A DNA stretch of 64,000 nucleotides, taken from assembly GCA_031002005.1 (NCBI GenBank), contig JARYHS010009186.1, forward strand, positions 258,197,199 through 258,261,198. The letters run 5' to 3'. The number at the start of each line of letters is the position of its first letter. Within the stretch, counting starts at the first letter, position 1. Made by a program: the position numbers and the translations under genes. Positions 42,501 to 54,500 of this stretch are shown here, piece after piece. This stretch comes from Vandiemenella viatica. Taxonomy: Eukaryota > Arthropoda > Insecta > Orthoptera > Morabidae. The notes under the pieces are model-generated. The model ran no database searches. It was not told the origin of the DNA and was given only the letters and a program-made list of their open reading frames with translations.

Positions 42501-45500
42501 TGTTACCAAATGCTAATATTGAAATTGTACACTACCAACTTAAACTATTCAGTCTCTAAATTACAAACTACTCACCGTTGAACCTCGTTTATAAAACATG
42601 AGATATATTCAATACAGAGATATAACAACACATGGTTATAGTGTGGACTGACCGCTGGTCCGAGGCGCTGCCCGCAGCTGAAGGTGTCCACAACGTCATT
42701 GTCAGCCCTGCAGCGCACCCTCGCCACCGCGCACACCATGTCGTCGTCTTCAAGGTCGTAGCTGCCGTAGCCGAAGCCGAACAAGTCGTAGGACTTGTTC
42801 CAGCCATCTGGCATTCTGCACGCCATCACACCACAGAAGGTACCATTAGATTATTGTGTTTGTTTCTTGCATGTTATTGAGTGGCTACCCAGTAAATTAT
42901 TTCAAGGTAATGGATGTTCGATACAATATTGCATAATGACCAATTACTGGCATTCAGTAACTAGGGGCAGTCAATTTCTGAAGAAGGTGTACCCTCACTG
43001 TAGCACGCATGATTCAACCGTATCGATGTTTCAGCCAGTAGCTACACTCGTTCATATAGAACAAAGCCTTTAAAGATCACATTCCTGCAAGATAAAAATC
43101 TAGATATATAAAATTTAGATATTTGAAAACCTTAAGAAAATTATGTACTAATTTCCCTGATTCAGAACGTAACAAATAAATTTTTAATCAATGGTCATAA
43201 GTTGTTCACCAAATTAACATTTAAAATACTAAGAACAATACTGTTAACGTTTAACACAAACAAATTAATAAACATTATTCAAAATATGAGAACTGATATT
43301 ATAATACTTAAGGAATCTTATCTGTTAACAAATGAAAAAATGAATTGTCTACTAATATTACTATCACTCAACATGGGTGGCAAAGTATGTGTTATTCTGA
43401 TGCTGATGTGTATTCACTTATGGATGGGAAGTGATATACGGTTTACGACAGGTGGCGCAAATGGACTATTTTCATGACCAACCTGGAATTTGCCTGGAAT
43501 GCAGTAGCCTATCTCTAACATAAATGACTTGTTCCGCCATCCCCCAGCACAGTCCTCGAGAAGTAGCCAGAATCTCGATCGCAGTCACAAATGGAATCCT
43601 CAGACTTGAATCGAAGCCTTCTCTTACCTTCCATTCTTGAAGTTACCTCCGTCCCTTACCATAAAAACTTGGAGTGTCGCAGTCACCAAATTAGGCTGTG
43701 TTTTCTTATCCCACCTTCTCAAGTCACTCAAATATGTGATCATAATGTTCTTTCCTTTCATTGTTATAAATAAATAGTAACATTATTAACAAATTCTGGA
43801 ATTGGAGGAAACACATTTTCACTCGCTACCCCATTGGCCACGTCTACTGATGACATCAGTTGTCGATGCTGAATTTAGTAGAATGTCCCTATCTTCCTTC
43901 CACATTCGTCTCGCTCTGTCTCTTGCATATTCACAATGATATATCTTGTCCCTGCTATGTTGTTGACCCCGGTGTTTGTTGTGGATGACATCTCAGACAA
44001 TCTGTTGTACTTGACATTTATAACGAAACATAAGATTTCAGAATGTTCTTAGCCGGGATTGCCTGGGGTGGGAAACTGTCCTTTTCACTTGCTGTGCATG
44101 CAGACACATACAACAAGTCCATTCATATCCCATGTCAGGTAGTGCTTAAGGCTGTCTCCGATACCATTCCACCCCGTATGCCTGTGAGCCCAACCCTTCC
44201 AACCTTGCTCCATAATTCTTCCATTTTCTATTTTTTGTATATGTATATTATATTTAAATCAAACATAATGCAGGTGTACCTCGTGTAATAATACAAAATA
44301 AAAAACAAAATACACGGCCATATATAAATTACTAGCGAAATAATTGTTACATTATAAGATGTTAATAAACATATCAATTGGACCCACATAGAACAAGATT
44401 ACTGCACATTAAAAAGATATTCACTATCATCACAAAATTTGGCTATTATTAGTTAAAAAAAAAACTGTCTTCAGCCGTTTGTAAAACGATGTTGAATTCT
44501 GTTGTGTAGCCTATCATGACTAATCAGATTAGTTGGTACTTTCAGTCTCTTCATGACATTCCCCCAAAATAAACTGTTAACCATATAAATGCTGCAACGA
44601 AACAGATGTTTGCAATTACAGGGATGATGAAATCAAGTGTTACAAGTACACGACACAAATGAGAATTAATATTTTCACCAAAAACACCCAATAATTTTAT
44701 TGCAGAATGTGTGCTTTCTACTATCAGCTCTACTGTGAGGGAGACGAATGCCTGGACTTACGTGGTTTGGTGAGGGAGCAGAGCCCAGTTGATGGTGTAT
44801 GTCACGAGGAAGGTGCCACTAACGAAGACCAGCATGAGTCCGTCTGGGTGCTCCAGGTAGTAGGACACCTTCAGCACCTGACTCTCGGCATCTATGTCTG
44901 AGACGTCGCGGTACTCCACATTGCCCGCGTAGACCCACTCTGCACCAAAATCCATACTCCATTTGTTGTAAATTTTAATAGTTCTTAGAACTTCTAAATG
45001 GTAAAATAAATAAAGAACTCTTTTCCTAAATAGAAGTAATATACAGTTATCTGGCTTGGCGTCCTCTATTAAGACACTAAATCTAACATACATCTGCATA
45101 TTCTACCCCAAGTGGGATAGCCTTTCCCCACCTTGAAACTACAAGCCACAGTTAACAACTCAGTGATAACACTAGATTTTGCTTGCACATATGTTTACCC
45201 AAAAGAATCTGTACTCGCCATTCTACTTTAGCCAGCTAGAGAAGAGTTATTCCGTTTACTGTGAAGAAATAATTAACTTCTGTACCCTGCAGCAAGCTTC
45301 AGCAGTGGCCTTTTCTTATTTGCTATCCTTAGTGATAGAGAAGTTTCCAATTATATTTATCAACTTTTTTTTCCCTCAGTTTTCCCAACCGCCACTTTGA
45401 ACAGCATCATGTGAATGTCTACCTCTTCAATAATGATTGGTATAATCCATTAGCTCTGAGACAGAAATCAGGGAAAACCATTCACTAAGTTTCAACCAAG

Positions 45501-48500
45501 CAGACCTCTTTATTGTATTAACAACCAGTTATGCCTATGCTAATGATATCACATCTAAACACGTGTATTATCCTAAGCATTATCTGCTCTTGAAACACTA
45601 TCATAACAAAATAGCTTGGCTAAAAATTGTATATCTTATTGATGCAGATTGTTTCATTAGTAAATGAAGTACTTTCCACAACATCGATCATGACAGTGTG
45701 AATCCACTCTAGGATCTCTTGTCTTGACTTAACAGTGGTTGAATTAACTAAAGAACTCAATGTTTTGAAGGCTGAAAAAGCAGCATTAAATGTTAAGGAA
45801 TTCCAGTGGAATGCAGCCAAAACTGGAGGGAAACAACAGGACCTGCATTCTACGAAGTCTCAGTTGGAAGTTTCCAATACTTTTGGGGTGTTGGAGAATC
45901 TTACTGAGGATGTATCAGATACCACAGCATGGCTGTCTCACTGCAACAAACCTGTAAAAAAGCACGCATTGTGCAAAGGTAGTAAAAAGAAATCTAAGAA
46001 TGTATTATTGCTTGGAAATAGTAATAGTAGAGGATTATGCGCAGTCAAGCCTGGGCTCTGATGTTGAGGTGTGTAGTATATTTAAGCCTAATGCAGAACT
46101 TGGCAATGTCGTGGATGAAATTTCAAACCTGGGGAAAGATCTTACTAAAGAGGACCATATAATTATAGTTGGGGATCCTGGAAATAGTCTGTCCAGAAAT
46201 ATCAATTATTGTGTTGAGACAGACATTGACAACTTTGCTAAAAACAATGAACATCACCAAATGACCCAGTAATTGGGCGACGTTCATTGTGTACACATGT
46301 ATGGAGCCTAATGGCCCATTTTTCTATCACTGAAGAAGGCAGATGCCGAAATATTTTGTATTGTGTATTTGTTTGTCAGTATAAGTGTTTGCTCTCATCG
46401 CAGCTGTCCACTTTGGTACATGGTGGGTTAATTTCCCTTTCCTTTATTATTTATATTGCCTAGAAGCCACTTCAATATTTCGTAGTTTCATCATACTAGG
46501 CGATAATGAATACATGGTGCTCTTTGCAAATGATCTAGCATATCGTTGAAAGACCCATCAGTACAAAACCTTGAAAACTCAGCAAATGATGTTATAAACT
46601 GGTGGTTTAATGCTAATGAACTACAGTAATGCCCCTCTTTACGCGACCCCGTCATGCGCAGTTTCGTTTTAGCGCGAATTTCAAATGTCGCGTTAAAATG
46701 CCTCGTATTACGCTATTTGCTTACGTAATAATATGTATGTACATAATGTAGTCATTGGCTTCTCTTTGGTCGCGGGAATCCCCGCTTTCTCCGACCATTC
46801 TGATCAAAGAATTGGGGATTCTCCGTCCTACAACTTTGTTCTATAAGGGATTCCCTCGTCTGTTTCGTTTGTTCCATATGTTTATCTCGGCTGGCAGTCG
46901 AGTTTTAACGTTTGGTGGTGATACATAATATAATGCTACGTTAAAAATGCCGCCTATGAAGAAAAACAGCATAAAAGCATAACTTTGGAATTGAAGATGA
47001 AGGTGATAAGAAGAATGGAAAATAGAGGCAAAGCAACAATCGTTAGCAGAAATTTTGGTCTATCAGAATCGACTGTGAGAACGATCTTTAAAAATCGGGA
47101 ACTAAAATAAACTTTCCAGCGAAAGTTCAACACCTATAAGTGCAACAAAACTTTCTCGTTAGAGATCTTCTATCCTAGAAAGAATGGGGAAGTTTCTAGC
47201 AGTCTGGATCGAAGATTTAAATAAGAAGAACACACCACTGAGTCAAGATCTCATATGCACAAAAACAAAATCTTTGTATGAGATATTAAATACTGAAGAA
47301 GGTGAAGAGAGTTCCACTCCGACTTTTGCTGCCAGCAGAGGCTGGTTTCATCGGTTCAAGCAGCGTTCCAATCTACACAATATCCAGATAACAGGTGAGG
47401 CCGCCAGTGCGGACTCTCAAGCTGCAGCTGAGTTTCCAAACAAGATTTCGTAGCACGAGAAAAAATTCCTGCTTGTGTCATATTCAATGTTGATGAGACT
47501 GGGCTTTACTGGGAAAAAATGCCATCTCGAACATTCATTTCTAAAGAAGAACATCAAGCCAGCGGTTTCAAAGCTGCGAAAGATCGACTAACACTTCTGC
47601 TGGGTGGTAATGCCACTGGTGATTTCAAACTGAAACCTTCACAGGTTTACCATTCAGAAACACCCCGTGCAATGCGAGGTACAGACAAGACAAGCCTACC
47701 TGTCGTGTGGCGGTCCAACAGAAAGGCATGGGTTACATGCGAAGTTTTTCGAGACTGGTATTCTCATAGTTTTTGTTCGTCAGTCAAATCCTACTGTGAC
47801 AGAAATGGGCTTGAACGTAAAGTTATATTACTCTTAGACAATGCCCCAGGATATCCCACCTCACTTGATACGTCGAGAGACTTAGAAGTATATGTGAAGT
47901 TCCTTCCACCAAACACTACATCAATATTACAACCTATGGACTAGGGAGCAATAGCAAACTTCAAAGCTTATCACCATCGCCGCTTTTTTAGCCAACTAAT
48001 TCATGAAACTGATGGGGAAGAAAGACTGTCTATGCAAGAGTGGTGGAAGTCATACAACATCATGAAGGCTATTCACAACATAGACTAGTCTTGGAATGAA
48101 GTTAAAAAGAGTGGCGTAATCCTTGGCACGATTAGTGGAAACACCTAGAAGAATTGTCCACAATGAAGACATTGCTGCAATGATTGAGGGGTCTGAACAT
48201 GAAGATGTCGCAGTAGAAGATCTTGAAGAACTTGTAGCAACTCGCGACGAACCTCTCAGCAATGAAGATTTGATCGAGTTACAGAATAATGCCATAAACT
48301 ATGAGGAAGAACAAGTAGAAGAGAGAATTTTTTCTTCAAGCGGAATACAAAATGCTCCTTCAAAAATTTATTCAGGTTTGGACATATTGCAGAGCATAGA
48401 TAGTGATGATGACTGTGTTTTGACCGTGTGTCAAATAATTAAAAACAGCGTTGGGTGTTATGAACATATTGTACAAGAACGTAAAAGAAACACTACCCAA

Positions 48501-51500
48501 AAGACAATAGATGTATTTTTCCGTTAAAAAAGAAAAAAAATGTAATACTGCATAAAGTGCTCTTAGAATTAAAGTGATTGATTCAAATGATTTGTATTTT
48601 TTAAAATTAACTTTTGACTATGTTTAATCGTAAACCCCGATATACGCGAATTTCACTTAACGCGATTTTTTGTGGAACGAATCCCTCGCGTAAAGCAGGG
48701 TATTACTGTAATACTTAATGTAGAAAAGACACAGTTACTTCAATTTGTTATAAAAAATTAAACAAAGGACAGCTATAATGTGATATTGGAAAGAAAAGCA
48801 ATCAATGAAAGTAATTTCACAAAATTCCTGCGTGTGTATATAGATAACAAATTGAACTGGAAGCCACATATTCAACAACTTCTTAAAAAAGTGAATTCTG
48901 CTATATTTTCACTGAGGGTAATATCTAGAATAGTTAGTATAGAAACCAGAAAGTTAGTATATTTTGTATATTTTCACTCCCTGCTCAGTTATGGCATCTC
49001 ATTCTGGAGAAACTCTTCACAAGCACAGAGGGTATTTAATTACAAAAGCATGCTGTATAAACTATTTGTGGAGCAAGCCCATGAATGTCACGCAGAAATC
49101 TATTTAAAAACCCAGATATACTAACAATGCCAGCACAGTATGTATACTCCATACTATCATTTGTAGCGGAAAATCCTGAACACTTCAATCTTAATGCTGA
49201 CATACATAGCCATAATACTAGGAATAAATATAATATTCACAAGGATTTCAAATAACTGTCAAATGTACAGAAAGGGATAACATTTACTGGAGCTTCCTTA
49301 TTCAATGTCTTACCAACAGAAATTAAATGTTATCTATGAAATACCAACTACTGTAAGTCCAAACTGAAAGAGTTTCTGCTTCAGAACATACTTTACTCTG
49401 TGAAAGAATTTTCTTCCTGGAATTTGGTAACTAAGAATGACTGATAAAATAGTATATATGGTGTATGGAAGGGGAAGGTGAAAAAGTTGTCAAAAATTAC
49501 TAAAATGATATCTGGTTTTTCTTTCTATTGAAACTTTTGACAAATGAAGTAATTACACATTTTACAAAATTCACTTATATATAGTAACTAAGATGGGATA
49601 GAATGCACTCAAAAATTGCTGTGGACAATTATCATAGTAACAGGTTTTTAAGTAATTGACTGCATATGAGTTGTTGGTAATATAATCGATATTATTAATA
49701 AGTGTGTGTACTGTCCCACATAAATAGTAACTAATGTGATATAATATGTAGATTACAGTGAAACTTATCATTGTAACTGGTTGGTAAGAAAATAACTGGT
49801 TATTAGATGCTGGTAACAAGTGTATACACTGTTCATAACTGGTTATTAGATGCTGGTAACAGGTGTATACACTGTTCCACATAATAAGTATTAATTAACT
49901 TGGGATTGTATTTGTAGATTACAGGAGATATTGATTATGCTAATGGGTTGTAGCTAACTTGTTGTCAATATACACTCCAGGAAATTGAAATAAGAACACA
50001 TTGACGCCAGTGTGTAAGACCCACCATACTTTCTCCGGACACTACGAGAGGGCTGTACAAGCAATGATCAAACGCACGGCACAGCGGACACACCAGGAAC
50101 AGCAGTGTTGGCCGTCGAAGGGCGCTAGCTGCGCAGCGTATGGGCACCGCCGCAGTCAGTGTCAGCCAGTTTGCCGTGGCATACGGAGCTCCATCTCAGT
50201 CTTTAACACTGGTAGCATGCCGCGACAGCGTGTACGTGAACCATATGTGCAGTTGACGGACTTTGAGCAAGGGTGTATAGTGGGCATGCGGGAGGCCGGG
50301 TGGACGTACCGCCGAATTGCTCAACATGTGGGGCGCGAGGTCTCCACAGTACATCGATGTTGTCGCCAGTGGTCGGCGGAAGGTGTACGTGCCCGTCGAC
50401 CTGGGTCCGGACAGCAGCGATGCACGGAAGCACGCCAAGACCGTCGCATCCTATGCAGTGCCGTAGGGGACCGCACCGCCACTTCCCGGCAAATTAGGGA
50501 CACTGTTGCTCCTGGAGTATCAGAGAGGACCATTCGCAACCGTCTCCATGAAGCTGGGCTACGGTCCCCGCGCACCGTTAGGTCGTCTTCCGCTCACGCC
50601 CCAACATCGTGCAGCCCGCCTCCAGTGGTGTCGCGACAGGCATGTATGGAGGGACGAATGGAGATGTGTCGTCTTCAGTGACGAGAGTCGCTTCTGCCTT
50701 GGTGCCAATGATGGTCGTATGCGTGTTTGGTGCCGTGCAGGTGAGTGCCACAATCAGGACTGCATATGACCGAGGCACACAGGGCCAACACCCGGCATCA
50801 TGGTGTGGGGAGCGATCTCCTACACTGGCCGTACACCTCTGGTGATCGTCGAGGGGACACTGAACAGTGCACGGTACATTCAAACCGTCATCGAACCCAT
50901 CATTCTACCATTCCTAGACTGGCAAGGGAACATGCTGTTCCAACAGGACAATGCACATCTACATGTATCCCGTGCCACCCAACGTGCTCTAGAAGGTGTA
51001 AGTCAACTACCCTGGCCAGCGAGATCTACGGATCTGTCCCCCATTGAGCATGTTTGGGACTGGATGAAACGTCGTCTCACGCAGTCTGCACGTCCAGCAC
51101 GAACGCTGGTCCAGCACGAACGCTGGTCCAGCTGAGGCGCCAGGTGGAAATGGCTTGGCATGCCGTTCCACAGGACTACATCCAGCACCTCTACGATCGT
51201 CTCCATGGGAGAATTCCAGCTTGCATTGCTGCGAAAGGAGGATATACACGGTACTAGTGCCGACATTGTGCATGCTCTGTTGCCTGTGTCTATGTGCCTA
51301 TGGTTCTGTCTGTGTGATCATGTGTTGTATCTGACCCCAGGAATGTGTATATAAAGTTTCCCATTCCTGGGACAATAAATTCATGGTGTTCTTATTTCAA
51401 TTTCCAGGAGTGTATAATAACATTATCAATTATACAGTAATATTGACATTATTAATAAGTGTATGTAGTGTTTCACATCCCCGAGATTATTCTCATACGG

Positions 51501-54500
51501 GATCGAAGTGAACATATCTATCTATCTACGATGGGACGCTGTTTATAATGAGACTTGCTTGTTTGTACTGACTATTGGATCTGTGGCTGTCGGGCGGTCT
51601 GCAGGGTCTGGCAGAGGTAAGCGCGGCAACTGCAGACAGCAGGCTGCATGTACAAACCATGTGGGTGTACAACATGCACACCGATTTCGCGTCTCCCCTC
51701 TGCACCGTAATTGCCTCTTTATGGAAAATCGGTTCCTGCAAGAGGAAAAACAACTGCAGTGTAACAGTTGAAATGTTTCAAAAGGAAGGTGAGAGAACCA
51801 ATGAGAATTCCCTTGCTTTGAAGCAAATTCACTTAGCTCTATAAACAAACAAGAAAAATTACACGAATGTAAAATTTTAATGACCTAAAGTGTTATTAAT
51901 AAAAAATTAAAAAATGTAGTACAGAATGCTTATCAATAAAAATAAAACATCAGTTTGGTCATGACATCTGTCACACTGAGATGTCACACGCTCATCTTTG
52001 GTTGCCAAAGATGTTACTCCAAAGACGTAGTGGAGAGCACTAGTTAACAATGATTCTATTCTATTCTTAGCAACTGTAAAGATATGAATTACCAGAAAAA
52101 TGAAATAAAAACATGTATTTCATTTAAATCAGCAAATTAATTATTAGTTGCTCTTTGCTTATTTATATTCAGTATATTTTGTATCCCTCGACATCTAAGA
52201 TAAAAGTTTTTCATTTTAGGCAGCAATATTGAAGGAGGTTCTGATTAAACTGAAATTTATCCTGGGCTAGAATGACAACTGGCAGTCATCATTACAACAC
52301 AGGATTGAGTAATTTATTTATTTTTTAAATAATTTCATTTGCTTTCATGAGTGTCATGGTAATAAAATAATTACTTCTTGCATATAAAAGAAGTTCTACA
52401 CTTATTGTGATATTTAATTTAATTACAAATTGAGCATACATTCCGGTCGCCTTTTCCCTACACAATCCTGTTTCAACCTACATTTGCCCTCTACAAATTT
52501 CAACAATTTCGCATCATTTCTGTTGGTAACTTATTCCACTCCCTGACTCCATACCCACGAAAGAAAATCTTCCCACACCCTTGTGCCTGAAATCGAGTGC
52601 CAGCTTGTGGTCATGGTCATCTTTTCCCTTCCATGAACAACTTTTCATACCTACTGCAATATCTTTCCATGCCTCATCGCCAGTATACGCCCTGTACACT
52701 CCCATGACCCTCCTCATCCTCCTCCTGTCTGCAATGAATCCTATTCCAGCTCCTTTATCATATCTGTCACTGATTGCATTCTGCGATAATTTCCAGAAAC
52801 AAATCTAACAGCCCTTCTTTGTAACCATCTCCAACTCCTGTATTTGATACGTAAAATGAGGGTCCCATAATACACTACCATATTCGAGCAATGGTCTGAT
52901 CAACGTTTTGTACCCCAGTTCCTTTACTTCTCTCATACATTCCCTAATCACTCTCTCCAACAAGTAAAGAATTTTGAAACCTTTCCTACTACATGTCCAA
53001 TTGAGCTGGTTAACAAATGTTAAGCCATGATATTTCCATTTCAGGCCATCAGCAAGCAATACCTTCCCCACTTTATAGTTATAATCAACCTTTAGATTTT
53101 TGTCTGTGTATCTAATAAGTTGATTCTTCTTTGTATTTATCATCAGCCCATGTTTGCCAACCCAAATAGATATCCTTCACAGATGACCCTGCAGCTTTTT
53201 ACAGTCCTTTACCATTTTGATCCTTGTATTTAACATTATGTCATCTGCAAACAATCTAATTTCTGAAAGTAAACAATCAATACAATTATTCATTAGAATA
53301 ATGAAACATAATGGTTCCAATATGCTACCCTGTGGCATTCCCATTTTTATTTCTACTTCTTCTTATATTACGTTTCCTACCCTACAATTTTGCTTTCTAT
53401 CTTTTAAAAGTTCTTCTATCCAGAAAACAACTTTCTCATTCACTCCAATAGTTTTTACATTATTTACCACTATTTTGTCACTCTGTCAAAGCCTTTGAAA
53501 GATCTAGTGCTACACTATAAATTTGGCCTTCCTTGTCCATTTCAACCCAAATATCTTTCATATATCCCACCAACGGAGATTTGTATGAATATCCTTGCCT
53601 AAAGCCAAGTTGCCAACATGAAAACTACTCTCGCGCTTCACATATGTTCCCGATGTGGTTGCATATCAATCTCTCCATTATTTTACCTACCACTGGTGTT
53701 AAACTGATTGGCCTATAATTTTTGACTCTATTTCTAACCCTTCGTTTATTTACTGGTAGTACTATCATACTAATGTACTATTGTATTCCTCTGGTAAGCA
53801 GCAAGTATCAAGACTCAGTTTAAATAATATTTCAATATAAGGTACAGTGTCACATATTGCTATCCTTAAGACATCCATAGTAATATTATCAACACCAGCT
53901 TCTTTATGTTTTATATATATAGCTTTCATAGTTACTTCATGATATCCTCAAGATCAGTTTCAAGTATTTTAGTCTGACCATTTCTAATTGTGTGGTTAAG
54001 CCCACTCTCCGATTTACACTCTCCCATTTCTGAATCATTGTCCCTATTGGTATAACTAAACCAATTACCGAAAATCTCTTCCTTTTTACAATAATCAGTA
54101 ATGTCTTCTCCATCCTTATGTATAGTTGTCTCAACATTCCCCTCAATTTCTCGAGGCATCAGTTAGCAGTTCCCCTTCACTTATAATACTCTTCATTATC
54201 CCATCTTTAGCTAACTTCTTTATTATTATTAATTCCTTGTTTAGTTGTTTCATACATTCCCTACTACCCTACTAGACAGTATTTTTCTGTTTGTTTTAAA
54301 GTATATCTGTGGAAAGTTCCATTGATATAGGATATAAACTGTAGATATGTTCAAAGAACATTGTCAAAAAATTAAGGGAGTGGAAAGGGAGAGAAGGGTT
54401 GGATTTTTTGTAAACCAAAGGTTGAGAGGATTATTTTGTTTCTTTTATGTGCACCGAGCATGGCGGTGTAACGGATAGCGTTCTCGCCTCGTATTCGGGA

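Larger units (their letters stand above)
45690..49450 (+). mobile_element. LINE with esterase-like ORF1, split by a Tigger element
   Basis: ORF1-like sequence (45735-46272) is followed, after a gap that must be a deletion of the endonuclease and early reverse transcriptase, by VLFANDLAYR (motif C, FADD changed to FAND) near 46525. The frame continues across a Tigger insertion at 46624-48708 to LNVEKTQLLQF, FLRVYIDNKLNWKPHIQQLL, SLLSYGISFWRNSSQAQRVF and GASLFNVLPTEIK near 49300. Multiple stops. Confidence 0.8.
49575..51478. repeat. Degenerate tandem repeat (about 150-170 bp units), split by a Tc1 element
   Basis: Three diverged units, about 49575-49722, 49723-49881 and 49882-49970 plus 51417-51478. 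They start 'AGTAACTAA.RTGGGAT' and end 'AAGTGTGTGTACTGT.CCACAT'. Unit 2 contains a 43-bp exact-type duplication (49792-49834 and 49835-49877, one mismatch). The Tc1 element interrupts unit 3. Confidence 0.65.

Noticed and set aside
10210..44939. Active trypsin-like proteases
   Set aside because: His57, Asp102, Ser195 and Asp189 are all replaced and no activation site is visible.
50196..50575. Several minus-strand ORFs opposite the Tc1 transposase
   Set aside because: Shadow frames of GC-rich coding sequence on the plus strand.
114..51735. Three separate single-domain genes, each ending by read-through of exon 5
   Set aside because: Stops do follow the exon 5 donors, but GTGAGT is conserved at all four, exon 1 always opens with a phase-0 acceptor and no signal peptide, and the C-D gap is 456 bp. 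Kept only as an alternative.
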